This document shows positions 8,927 through 17,273 of a DNA stretch of 64,000 nucleotides, in pieces. Where the stretch lies: NCBI GenBank assembly GCA_006844765.1, contig SPJV01000097.1, positions 1 through 64,000 on the forward strand, read 5' to 3'. A program made the position numbers and the translations under genes. The notes below the pieces were generated by a model. It was not told the DNA's origin, did no database searches, and saw only the letters and a program-made list of their open reading frames with translations. This DNA comes from Alphaproteobacteria bacterium. Lineage in GTDB: Bacteria; Pseudomonadota; Alphaproteobacteria; UBA8366; Aestuariispiraceae. Numbering within the stretch: position 1 is the first letter of the stretch; the number at the start of each line of letters is the position of its first letter.

Positions 8927-10017
8927 GCTTCTGCCTTTAGTGATTCCATAGACGCGAAATCGAAGGCAACGCCATGTCCAGGCCTGTCCGGCGCTATCGC
9001 CAATCCGTCTTCGATCTGCATCGGGTGTTCGACATAGTCATCCAAGCCAAAGCCATGGGCCTCAAGCATCGTTCCATTCGGAACGGCGGCGAGCAGATGA
9101 ACAGTTACATCATGGGCGCCATGGCTTGTCACCGGCAGGTTAAACGCCTCTGCCAGATGCGCGATCTTAAGGAACGGCGTGATGCCACCGCAATTCGTGA
9201 CGTCCGGCTCTGGGAAGGCAACCTTGCCAACGGTCAGCGCATGTTTGAATTCCCAGATCGTGCGCATGTTCTCCCCACAGGCAATCGGGATCCCGCCTTC
9301 TTGCGCGACGCGGGCCATACCTTCCAGGTCGTCCGGGATGATCGGTTCTTCCAGCCAGCGGGGGGCATGCGGTTCAAAAGCCCGCGCGGCGGCAATCGCT
9401 TCAGAGACCGTCCATTTCATATTGGCATCAACCATGATCGGGAAGCCATCGCCGAAATGGGCGCGCATCGCCGCCAGTTTCTCCACATCCTCCGACAGCT
9501 TGTCGCGGCCTACCTTCATCTTGATCGCGCGGAAGCCCCGCTCGACATTACGCTCTGATTGCGCGATCAACTCGGCGGCGGAAAGATGCAGATCAATCCC
9601 GCCAGCATAGCAGGAAACCTTATTATCATGACCGCCCAGAAGACGCCAAAGGGGTTGCTCGGTGCGTTTACCTTTCAGGTCCCACAAGGCCATATCCAGG
9701 GCGGAAAGCGCTAAGACCGTCGGGCCGCCCTTACCGCCGTAATGGGTCGCCCACCAGACCTTCTCCCAAATCGCTTCAATACACTCTGCATCCTGACCAA
9801 GGACGAGATCCGGGAACTCATGGCGTGCTGTTGCATGGATCGCGTGCCCGTTTCGTCCGCCGGTGAAGGTATAACCAACCCCGGTTACTCCATCCGCATC
9901 GGTGACCTGGATCGTGATGACTTCAAACGCATGGTGTTCGCCATGCATGGCATCAACCAGCACCTCCTTGAGCGGAAGCCGGTAGAAATCGCTTTGCAGT
10001 TTGGTGATCTTGGCCAT
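8923..10017 (-). CDS. Enolase-superfamily sugar-acid dehydratase/racemase (1)
   Basis: A mandelate racemase/muconate lactonizing enzyme-type protein of 364 aa. The barrel shows Lys166-x-Lys168 (AIKMKVG), metal ligands Asp197 (MVDANM), Glu223 (WLEEP) and Glu249 (CGEN), and His299 (TSHG), i.e. a complete acid/base set on both faces. Such proteins dehydrate acid sugars or epimerise acids. It starts 4 bases after the second enolase-superfamily gene stops and overlaps the next PhyH gene by ATGA, so the operon is tight. A HxxG-type end and the GGKGG loop do not let me name the substrate. Confidence 0.83.
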   Translation of the reverse strand: MAKITKLQSDFYRLPLKEVLVDAMHGEHHAFEVITIQVTDADGVTGVGYTFTGGRNGHAIHATARHEFPDLVLGQDAECIEAIWEKVWWATHYGGKGGPTVLALSALDMALWDLKGKRTEQPLWRLLGGHDNKVSCYAGGIDLHLSAAELIAQSERNVERGFRAIKMKVGRDKLSEDVEKLAAMRAHFGDGFPIMVDANMKWTVSEAIAAARAFEPHAPRWLEEPIIPDDLEGMARVAQEGGIPIACGENMRTIWEFKHALTVGKVAFPEPDVTNCGGITPFLKIAHLAEAFNLPVTSHGAHDVTVHLLAAVPNGTMLEAHGFGLDDYVEHPMQIEDGLAIAPDRPGHGVAFDFASMESLKAEA

Positions 10018-10021
10018 CAGT

Positions 10022-11188
10022 TCAGGTTACCTCGTAGTATCGCATGAAGTCTCGATCCGGTTCGACGCCCAGGCCTGGACCGGTTGGGATGGAGACCCTG
10101 CCTCCGTTTTGTTTCACTTGCCCTTTAATGTCGAGCGGTTCGGTGATCAATTCGTCCCGAAATGCGTTATCCGTCGTATCGGATTCGAGCATTGGCTCCC
10201 AGGGATGCAAGCCGCCGGGAAGGGGCGGGATCGTTGCCAGCAGATGCAGGTTTGCGGCAATTGCAATTGCGGAGCCCCAAACGTGATTGATCACCGGTGT
10301 GAAATGCGCATGGCACAATGCCAGCACGCGCAGATATTCCGATATGCCGCCCAAGGCACAGACTTCCGGCTGGGCTATATCCAGACCGCGAGACTCAAGC
10401 AGCGTCCGCCAACCCCAGCGCCCGAATTCCGCTTCTCCGCCTGCGATATTGACCTTTAGGCCTTGCCGCAATTCCCGATAGCCGTCGTGATCTTCCGGGG
10501 CGACTGGCTCCTCGAACCAATAGGCGTCCAGTTCATCAAGCGCACGGCCGACATGGAAAGCATCGCTCGTCGTGTAACAATGGTTCGCATCGACCATGAA
10601 GCGGAAATCGTCGCCGATGCCCCGGCGCACCGCTGTTGCCAGCGTGATATCATCACGGGGCCCAAAGCCCACTTTCATCTTGGTCGCAGCGAAGCCCATA
10701 TCCTGGATCGCTGCGGCTTCTTCGGTAAAGCGCGCGGCCAGTTCCGTGACAGGTTCCGGGCGCAGCATCATGCCGTAGCCATAGACCGGGACAGTCTTCC
10801 GGAAACCCCCACCCAGCAGCGATGACAAGGGCAGACCTGCGACCTTCCCGGCGATATCCCACAAGGCGATATCGACACCGGACAAGGCCTGCATCGACAT
10901 TCCCTTCTGCCCATGATCTCGCAGCAGATTATAGACTTTGTGCCATATGACATCGCGGGAAAGCGCATCATCGCCCAGGATCATCGGTTGGATGACCCGC
11001 TCCACAATCGCCTTATTCGCCAGCGCGATATTCCCCGGCCCGAAGCATTCGCCCCAGCCGGTTATCCCCTCATCTGTTGTCACTTCGATCAGATGGGTGC
11101 TGCGTTTCGTATAATATTGTTGTGAATAACCAAGCACTTCCGGCAGGTCATACTGCAGGACGTGGCTCTCCACTTTGACAATCTTCAT
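10022..11188 (-). CDS. Enolase-superfamily sugar-acid dehydratase (2)
   Basis: First gene of the six-gene minus-strand operon, 388 aa. Lys170-x-Lys172 (TKMKVG), metal ligands Asp200 (MVDANH), Glu226 (WFEEP) and Glu252 (GGEAE) and catalytic His302 (NHVWG) are all present, fitting a mandelate-racemase-subgroup dehydratase of aldonic or aldaric acids. The ATG at 11188, not the one at 11200, is chosen because GGGGAGG stands just ahead of it. The TGGTATACCA palindrome lies 48 bases upstream. It is only distantly similar to the neighbouring enolase-superfamily gene, so the pair is not a recent duplication. Confidence 0.85.
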   Translation of the reverse strand: MKIVKVESHVLQYDLPEVLGYSQQYYTKRSTHLIEVTTDEGITGWGECFGPGNIALANKAIVERVIQPMILGDDALSRDVIWHKVYNLLRDHGQKGMSMQALSGVDIALWDIAGKVAGLPLSSLLGGGFRKTVPVYGYGMMLRPEPVTELAARFTEEAAAIQDMGFAATKMKVGFGPRDDITLATAVRRGIGDDFRFMVDANHCYTTSDAFHVGRALDELDAYWFEEPVAPEDHDGYRELRQGLKVNIAGGEAEFGRWGWRTLLESRGLDIAQPEVCALGGISEYLRVLALCHAHFTPVINHVWGSAIAIAANLHLLATIPPLPGGLHPWEPMLESDTTDNAFRDELITEPLDIKGQVKQNGGRVSIPTGPGLGVEPDRDFMRYYEVT

Positions 11189-11236
11189 ATGCCTCCCCAC
11201 GGAGATTTTTTTTGGTGCTGTGCACTTCTTGAAAAA

Positions 11237-11246
11237 TGGTATACCA
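11237..11246. promoter_or_regulatory. TGGTATACCA operator, divergent RLP/dehydratase promoter
   Basis: A perfect 10-base palindrome in the 139-base gap between the enolase-superfamily gene (start 11188, minus) and the RuBisCO-like gene (start 11328, plus). The same element is found at 16264, 24461 and 37172. Even symmetry with a short TGGTATACCA core resembles FadR/GntR-family operators. It could control both operons. Confidence 0.7.
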
Positions 11247-11327
11247 AAATTCTTCGAAGTGAGCTAGAACTCGTTTCGCAGAAATAAGAAGGGCAAAATC
11301 GCCCCATTGTTTCAGGAGGAAGTGACA

Positions 11328-12575
11328 GTGAGCGACCGCATCGAAGCGGATTATTTGATTGAGACCCCAGTTGACCCGGCCCGCGCGGCGGAAGCGATGG
11401 CGGGGGAACAGAGCTCGGGCACCTTTGTAAAAGTGCCCGGTGAGACGGAAGCGCTGCGCGAAAGATCCACGGCGCGCGTTGAAACCCTGAGCGCGTTGGA
11501 GGACTGTTCTGCCCCTTCTCTGCCAGGTGGTGCGACAGGGGAAGTTTACCACAGGGCGAAGGTGACGTTGTCCTGGCCCTTGGACAATATCGGCCCTGAC
11601 CTGCCGAACCTGATGGCGACCGTGTCGGGCAATCTATTTGAGTTGCGGCAGTTCTCGGGCCTCCGAATTCTGGACATGCGGTTGCCGCGTGCCTTCGCGT
11701 CTGCAAACCCGGGCCCACGCTTTGGGATCGCCGGAACGCGACAGCTGGCCGGCGTTGATCAAGGACCTTTGATCGGGACAATCGTCAAACCGTCGGTTGG
11801 GTTTGATGCCCAACAGACAGCCGATTTGGTGCAAACGCTTGCCGCCGCCGGTATCGACTTTATCAAGGATGACGAGTTACAGGCGGACGGGCCAAACTGC
11901 CCCTTTGATGAGCGTGCTGAAGCCGTCATGCGGGTCTTGAACGACCATGCGGATAAGACCGGTAAGAAGGTCATGTATGCCTTTAACGTGACGGGTGAGG
12001 TCGACGATATGCGGCGTCGGCACGATCTGGTGAAGGCACTGGGTGGCACTTGTGTGATGGCGAGTTTGAACTCAGTCGGGTTGACCGGGATGCTGGCGCT
12101 CGCCCGGCACTCGGAGCTGCCGATCCATGCGCATCGGAATGGCTGGGGATATCTGAGCCGCGCCCCCATGCTGGGGTGGGACTATGCCGCCTGGTCGAAG
12201 TTCTGGCGTCTCGCCGGGGCAGACCACATGCATGTGAATGGCTTGCAGAATAAGTTCAGTGAGCCGGATGACAGTGTCATGATGTCGGCCAAGTCGCTAC
12301 TGACGCCAATGTTTGCGGACGCGCCTTGCATTCCAATGCCGGTCTTCTCCTCAGGGCAATCCGCTGTGCAGCCTCCGGAGACCTATCGCCGGCTGGGTTC
12401 TGCCGATTGCATCTACGCAGCGGGTGGGGGGATCGTCGCCCATCCCGATGGACCGGCGGCGGGTGTGGAATCGCTGCGTGATGCCTGGGATGCGGCAATC
12501 GCCGGAATTGATGCCCATGACTATGCCAAGAGCCACCCTGCACTGGCCCGTGCCTTGGAAAGCTATTCGGCATGA
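11328..12575 (+). CDS. oiaX: RuBisCO-like protein, probable 3-oxo-isoapionate-4-phosphate decarboxylase
   Basis: A form-IV-like RuBisCO large-subunit homologue of 415 aa. It keeps the lysine matching RuBisCO K175 (Lys154, IVKPSVG), the carbamylation/metal set K-D-D-E (Lys180, Asp182, Glu183 in DFIKDDE), HRNGWG (His269) and a loop-6-like lysine (Lys309 in LQNKF). Lys177 of true RuBisCO is replaced (Lys-Pro-Ser). In the D-apiose work on RLP pathways, OiaX acts after the DUF1537 kinase OiaK and ApnO, the same two families encoded next. GTG 11328 is preferred over TTG 11307 because AGGAGG sits at 11314-11319 with 8-base spacing. The apionate role is by family and context; other RLP reactions are possible. 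Confidence 0.78.
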   Translation: MSDRIEADYLIETPVDPARAAEAMAGEQSSGTFVKVPGETEALRERSTARVETLSALEDCSAPSLPGGATGEVYHRAKVTLSWPLDNIGPDLPNLMATVSGNLFELRQFSGLRILDMRLPRAFASANPGPRFGIAGTRQLAGVDQGPLIGTIVKPSVGFDAQQTADLVQTLAAAGIDFIKDDELQADGPNCPFDERAEAVMRVLNDHADKTGKKVMYAFNVTGEVDDMRRRHDLVKALGGTCVMASLNSVGLTGMLALARHSELPIHAHRNGWGYLSRAPMLGWDYAAWSKFWRLAGADHMHVNGLQNKFSEPDDSVMMSAKSLLTPMFADAPCIPMPVFSSGQSAVQPPETYRRLGSADCIYAAGGGIVAHPDGPAAGVESLRDAWDAAIAGIDAHDYAKSHPALARALESYSA

Positions 12576-13939
12576 CGGGACTTCCCAATGGTGTGCTTGT
12601 CGCTTGGCTGGGAGATGACTTTACCGGTTCAGCGGCAACGCTGGAGGTTCTGGCTTTTTCAGGCTTGCCCGCGGTCCTGTTCTTGAATGTCCCGACAGCG
12701 GAACAATTGGCGCGCTTCCCGGATAGCCGGGGGATCGGCATTGCGACCACGGCGCGGGGATATGGACCCGAATGGATGGATCAGCACTTGCCGGAGACCT
12801 TTCAGTTCCTGGCAGAAACCGGTGCGCCGGTCGTCCATTACAAGACCTGTTCCACCCTGGACAGTGCACCGCATGTTGGCTCAATCGGGAAGGCTGCCGA
12901 TATTGGCGTGGCCTATGTGAAGGGCAGATGGATTCCCTGCCTGGTCGCCGCACCGCCGCTGCGCCGCTATCAGGCGTTCGGGCATTTGTTCGCAGGCGCG
13001 CCGGAAGGAGTATTCCGACTGGATCGCCACCCGGTCATGGCCAGGCATCCGGTAACGCCGATGACCGAGTCGGATGTTGGCGCGCATCTTTCTCACCAAA
13101 CCGAGAAACCTTTCGGTCTGATCACGCTTGAAGATTTGGCTGCCGACCCAGCAGCCGCGCTGGCGCGGGAGACGGGGAACGGTGCGGAAATCGTGACCTT
13201 GGACACGATGACGATGGAAGACGCGGCCCGTTGTGGCGCCTTGATTTGGGAAAATGCCACCGAACAGACACTCGCCATCGGTTCGCAGGGCGTCGAATAT
13301 GCCCTTGTCGCGCATTGGCGCGCGGCTGGTCAGATCGAAACCGTTGATAAAACAGCCGGTGCCGGCCCGGTTGACCGCATCGTGGCTGTATCGGGTTCCG
13401 TTTCTCCTGTGACCGCGGCGCAGATCGCCTGGGCAGGGGAGAATGGTTTTGCAGTGATCGCGCTTGATGCCGCTGCGGTGGTTCGGGGGGACACGGCAGT
13501 AGAAGAGGCTGCGGTGACGCAAGCGCTTGCTGCCCTGTCATCCGGCAAAGACCCACTCGTCTGTAGTGCCCGGGGGCCTGACGATCCTGCCGTGGGCCGG
13601 ATGCGGGCGGCGGTGGCTGAGAGCGGTGTTGCGGAAGATGAAGCCAATGCACGGATCGGCGCGGCGCTTGGCCGAATATTGGAGCGATTGTTGCGAGAAA
13701 CCGGGATTCGCCGCGCCATCATCTCCGGCGGCGATACATCCGGCTACGCATCCCGACAACTCGATATTTTTGCTTTCACAGCGTTGAGCCCGACCATTCC
13801 GGGCGCGGCCTTGTTGAGAGCACATTCCGACGACCCAGCCTATGACGGTCTGCAACTGGCGCTTAAGGGCGGTCAGATGGGCAGTCCCGATTACTTCGGC
13901 TGGATCAAACGTGGCGGTGGGTCCGCCGAAAACCAATAG
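12572..13939 (+). CDS. oiaK: Four-carbon acid sugar kinase family (DUF1537), probable 3-oxo-isoapionate kinase
   Basis: A 455-aa DUF1537 kinase. The N-terminal domain begins with GDDFTGSAATLEVL (substrate side), and the C-terminal nucleotide domain carries SGGDTSGYASRQLDI. Family members phosphorylate D-threonate, D-erythronate or 3-oxo-isoapionate. Translation is coupled to the RLP gene (ATGA at 12572-12575) and the ApnO-like gene follows 21 bases after the stop, the set expected for apionate use via an RLP. Kinase class is confident; the exact substrate is inferred. Confidence 0.8.
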   Translation: MTGLPNGVLVAWLGDDFTGSAATLEVLAFSGLPAVLFLNVPTAEQLARFPDSRGIGIATTARGYGPEWMDQHLPETFQFLAETGAPVVHYKTCSTLDSAPHVGSIGKAADIGVAYVKGRWIPCLVAAPPLRRYQAFGHLFAGAPEGVFRLDRHPVMARHPVTPMTESDVGAHLSHQTEKPFGLITLEDLAADPAAALARETGNGAEIVTLDTMTMEDAARCGALIWENATEQTLAIGSQGVEYALVAHWRAAGQIETVDKTAGAGPVDRIVAVSGSVSPVTAAQIAWAGENGFAVIALDAAAVVRGDTAVEEAAVTQALAALSSGKDPLVCSARGPDDPAVGRMRAAVAESGVAEDEANARIGAALGRILERLLRETGIRRAIISGGDTSGYASRQLDIFAFTALSPTIPGAALLRAHSDDPAYDGLQLALKGGQMGSPDYFGWIKRGGGSAENQ

Positions 13940-13960
13940 AATGAAACGAGGAAACTGACG

Positions 13961-14797
13961 ATGACGAAAGTGGCACTGCTTGGAGCCGGCGGGAAAATGG
14001 GTGTTCGGCTTGCATCCAATTTGAAAGACTCACGATTTGATGTGGATCCGGTAGAGATCTCCGATGTGGGCCGCGAAAGGCTGAAAGAGGAAACCGGTCT
14101 CGACGCCGTGGATCAGGATACGGCACTTGCCGGGGCCGATGTGGTCGTGATGGCGGTGCCGGATAAGCTGATCGGCAAGATCGCCCATAGCTTTGTCGAC
14201 AAACTGAAACCCGGCACGGCGCTGGTTGTCCTGGATGCTGCCGCACCCTATGCCGGTGAGATGCCGAAGCGTGAGGATGTCACGTATTTCTGCGCCCATC
14301 CCTGCCACCCCCATATTCTGGAAGCGCACGATAGCATCGAAGCGCAGAAAGATTACTTTGGTGGCGTCGCCGCACCCCAAGGTATCGTCTGCGCCTTGTT
14401 CCAGGGACCGGAGGAACATTACGCGCTGTGTGAAGAAGTGGCGAAGGTGATCTATTCACCGGTATCCCGCTCGCACCGCTGTTCGTTGGAGAATATCGCG
14501 GTTCTGGAGCCCGCACTCTCTGAAACCGTAGGTGCGACCTTCGCACTTGCCATGCGTGAAGCAACGGATCGGGCCGTATCTATGGGTGTGCCGGAAGCAG
14601 CCGCGCATGACTTCCTGCTCGGTCACTTAAAGATCGAACTGTCCATTGCCTTCGGGATCTATGATGGCCGGTTCTCTGATGGTGCGTTGTTGGCCATCGA
14701 CAAAGCCAAGTCTGTGGTGTTCCAGCCGGACTGGCTGGATCAGGTCTTTAACTTGGACGCGATCAAGAAATCTGTTGAGGATATCTGCGCTGACTAA
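13961..14797 (+). CDS. apnO: ApnO-like NAD-binding oxidoisomerase (phosphogluconate dehydrogenase-like)
   Basis: A 278-aa protein with a short N-terminal Rossmann domain (GAGGKMG, residues 8-14) and an all-helical C-terminal domain of the phosphogluconate-dehydrogenase-like type. The conserved CAHPCHPHILEAHDS stretch near residue 110 and the lysine-rich end fit the family that includes D-apionate oxidoisomerase ApnO. With the kinase and RLP it would convert D-apionate to 3-oxo-isoapionate. The start has a GAGGAAA ribosome site. A distant ketol-acid-reductoisomerase-like role is an alternative. Confidence 0.72.
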   Translation: MTKVALLGAGGKMGVRLASNLKDSRFDVDPVEISDVGRERLKEETGLDAVDQDTALAGADVVVMAVPDKLIGKIAHSFVDKLKPGTALVVLDAAAPYAGEMPKREDVTYFCAHPCHPHILEAHDSIEAQKDYFGGVAAPQGIVCALFQGPEEHYALCEEVAKVIYSPVSRSHRCSLENIAVLEPALSETVGATFALAMREATDRAVSMGVPEAAAHDFLLGHLKIELSIAFGIYDGRFSDGALLAIDKAKSVVFQPDWLDQVFNLDAIKKSVEDICAD

Positions 14798-14809
14798 AAG
14801 CGTGTGACC

Positions 14810-16210
14810 TCAGGCCGCGTTGGCCTCAGCATTCGCAATCTCGGGTGGGAGCATCTTTCCGGGATTGAGAATATTGTTGGGGTCAAACGCGGTCTTGATG
14901 GCGCGCATGAAGGGCAGGGCGGTGCCATGTTCGGCTTCCATCATGCCCTGTTTGCCAAGCCCGATACCATGCTCTCCCGAAATCGTCCCGCCAAGGCGCA
15001 GGGCGGTTTCGGCAAGCGCCTTGGTGAAATGTTCCGCGCGGGCCATCTCTTCCGGATTATTTGGGTCCACACTTAGACCGGCGTGGAAATTCCCATCGCC
15101 GACGTGACCGACGATGGTTGATGTCAGGCCAAGGCGGACAGCATCCTGCTGTGCTTGCAACACGGCTTCCGCCAGTTGAGAGATCGGAACGCACACATCG
15201 GTCGGCCAGATATGCCCCCCCTCGCCAAGGGCAGCGCTGGCATAATGTGAGTTGTGCCGCATGGCCCACAGCGCATTCCGTTCTTCGGTCGACGACGCGG
15301 TTTCCCACCCCTCTGCCCCGAATTCTCGGGCGATCTCGCCAAAGGCTTCGGTCTGCTCCGCAACCGTGCTAGGCGACCCGTGAAATTCAAGAAACAGATG
15401 CGGGACTTCCGGCAGGTCAGCCTTCGAATAGGCTTTGAAGCCCTTCACCATCATCTCATCCAGCAGCTCGATCCGTGCCATGGGAAGGCCGGACTGGATG
15501 GTCAGGATCACGCAGTTAACCGCGTCCTCAACGCTCGGGAAACGGCAGGTCGCAGCAGAGATACTTTCCGGAATTCCATGCAGTCGGAGAGTGATCTCCG
15601 TGATAATGCCAAGCGTTCCTTCAGAGCCGACCAGCAGATGGGTCAAATCATAGCCCGTGGAGGACTTCCGCGCCTGACTTCCGGTCCGGATGATGCTGCC
15701 ATCGGCCATCACCGCTTCCAGGGCGAGGACATTCTCGCGCATGGTGCCATAGCGTACGGCGGTGGTGCCGCTGGCCCGGGTTGCTGTCATCCCACCGATG
15801 GAGGCGTCGGCCCCGGGATCGACGGAAAAGAAAAGTCCGGTCGCGCGCAGTTCCTCATTCAGGCCTTTGCGGGTAATGCCGGGCTGGACCACGACATTCA
15901 AGTCTTCTGCATTGACCGCCAGGACTTGGTTCATTCGGTTGAGGTCTAGCGAGATCCCGCCTTCGGTCGCCAGATGCTGACCTTCCAGAGAGCTTGCCGC
16001 GCCATAGGCAACGATGGGGCATTTATGCCGATTGCAGATCCGAACGATGGCAGCGATTTCCTCGGTAGTCTCCGGATAGGCCACGGCATCAGGCGGTGTC
16101 ACCGGATAATAGGTCTCATTCTGACCATGTTGATCCTTATCCGCCTTGCTGGTTGCCAAGCGGTTGCCGATCAGAGCTGAAATCTCAGAAATTGCTGCCT
16201 CATGCGCCAC
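14810..16210 (-). CDS. FAD-linked hydroxyacid dehydrogenase (GlcD/D-lactate dehydrogenase type)
   Basis: A 466-aa flavoprotein with an N-terminal FAD-binding domain (VAYGAASSLEGQ, about 68-79; GSEGTLGIITEITLRL) and a C-terminal FAD-oxidase domain with HVGDGNFHAG and SGEHGIGLGK. Family members oxidise D-lactate, glycolate or D-2-hydroxyglutarate and pass electrons to cytochrome c or the membrane. It converges on the ApnO-like gene (13-base gap between stops) and diverges from an HIBDH-like gene across a TGGTATACCA site, so it is probably in the same regulon and may oxidise a short 2-hydroxyacid end product. Confidence 0.85.
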   Translation of the reverse strand: MAHEAAISEISALIGNRLATSKADKDQHGQNETYYPVTPPDAVAYPETTEEIAAIVRICNRHKCPIVAYGAASSLEGQHLATEGGISLDLNRMNQVLAVNAEDLNVVVQPGITRKGLNEELRATGLFFSVDPGADASIGGMTATRASGTTAVRYGTMRENVLALEAVMADGSIIRTGSQARKSSTGYDLTHLLVGSEGTLGIITEITLRLHGIPESISAATCRFPSVEDAVNCVILTIQSGLPMARIELLDEMMVKGFKAYSKADLPEVPHLFLEFHGSPSTVAEQTEAFGEIAREFGAEGWETASSTEERNALWAMRHNSHYASAALGEGGHIWPTDVCVPISQLAEAVLQAQQDAVRLGLTSTIVGHVGDGNFHAGLSVDPNNPEEMARAEHFTKALAETALRLGGTISGEHGIGLGKQGMMEAEHGTALPFMRAIKTAFDPNNILNPGKMLPPEIANAEANAA

Positions 16211-16263
16211 GATTTTTCTCCGGTGCCTAGATAATGCAGTTGCGCTTTGCGCTGTGTCTTATG

Positions 16264-16273
16264 TGGTATACCA
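16264..16273. promoter_or_regulatory. TGGTATACCA operator, FAD-dehydrogenase/HIBDH promoter
   Basis: The same perfect palindrome as at 11237, in the 134-base gap between divergent starts 16210 (minus) and 16345 (plus). It is 71 bases from the plus-strand ATG and 54 bases from the minus-strand ATG. Confidence 0.68.
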
Positions 16274-16344
16274 TTTTATCAGCGCCAGTTTGGCGAAGAA
16301 AGACAATAAACATATCCCTGAAAGCGGAGTGGAGATAACAAGCA

Positions 16345-17265
16345 ATGAGCGACAAACCCGTAGTAGGTTTTATCGGTGTGGGTTTCATGGGTCATGGCAT
16401 GGCCAAGAATATCCTGGGGGGCGGATACCCGCTCTGGATCATGGGGCGAAAGAACCGCACGCCTGTCGACAGCCTGAAGGGCATGGGCGCGAAGGAAGCC
16501 GCCTCTGCCAAGGAAATGGCGGCGGAATGCGACATCATCCATCTTTGCCTGTCCAATTCGCCGCAAGTTGAATCCGTTATCCGCGGTGAGGATGGGATCC
16601 TCGCTGGTGCGCGGGAGGGCTTGATTGTGGTCGACACGACGACGGCAGACCCGACATCGACCCTGACCCTGGCGGCAGAAATGGCAGCCAAGGGTGTGGT
16701 TATGGTCGATGCCCCGCTTGGCCGCACACCGAAGGAAGCGGAAGAAGGCAATCTCGATGCGATGGTCGGCTGTGATGAGGCGACCTTTGAAACCTTAAAA
16801 CCGGTCATCGATTGCTGGGCCGGGACGATCACCCATATCGGGCCGGTTGGCTCCGGTCATAAGATGAAGTTGTTGATGAACTTCCTGGGCGCGGCCTATG
16901 CGGCGCTCTATTCGGAAGCGGCTGTTCTGGGGTCGAAGGTTGGAATCTCCCCGCATACATTCCGGGACGTGATTGGTCCCAGCCGGCTCGGTTCCGGCTT
17001 CTTCAACACCTTTATGCAATATGTCTGCGACCGGGATGAGAACGCCCATCTGTTCACCATCGAGAACCTGTCGAAAGACATACGCTATGTGAATTCCATG
17101 GCGACCGATGCAGGTGTGTTGAACGTCATGGCCTCTGCCGCGAAACACTATCTGACGCATGCCGAAGCGGTGGGCGCCGGCGGCGACTTCGTCCCCATGT
17201 TGTCAAATCATGTTGGCCGATTGAATGGCATTGATCTGGGGGAAGAAGTCGCGAAGAAGCGCTGA
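16345..17265 (+). CDS. 3-hydroxyisobutyrate dehydrogenase-family reductase (2)
   Basis: A 306-aa beta-hydroxyacid dehydrogenase with GVGFMG near residue 11, the loop DAPLGRTPKEAEEGN and a catalytic-lysine segment GSGHKMKLLMNF. The DAPLGRTP loop matches the protein at 4649-5530, and differs from the DAPVSGG of standard members. It likely oxidises or reduces a 3-hydroxy acid or semialdehyde made by the sugar-acid regulon, since it shares an operator-bearing promoter with the FAD-linked dehydrogenase. The ATG has GGAG about 12 bases upstream. Substrate unknown. Confidence 0.8.
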   Translation: MSDKPVVGFIGVGFMGHGMAKNILGGGYPLWIMGRKNRTPVDSLKGMGAKEAASAKEMAAECDIIHLCLSNSPQVESVIRGEDGILAGAREGLIVVDTTTADPTSTLTLAAEMAAKGVVMVDAPLGRTPKEAEEGNLDAMVGCDEATFETLKPVIDCWAGTITHIGPVGSGHKMKLLMNFLGAAYAALYSEAAVLGSKVGISPHTFRDVIGPSRLGSGFFNTFMQYVCDRDENAHLFTIENLSKDIRYVNSMATDAGVLNVMASAAKHYLTHAEAVGAGGDFVPMLSNHVGRLNGIDLGEEVAKKR

Positions 17266-17273
17266 TCCAACGG

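Noticed and set aside
11307..11327. TTG start seven codons earlier for the RuBisCO-like protein
   Set aside because: Would place the AGGAGG ribosome site inside the coding region; GTG 11328 is correctly spaced.
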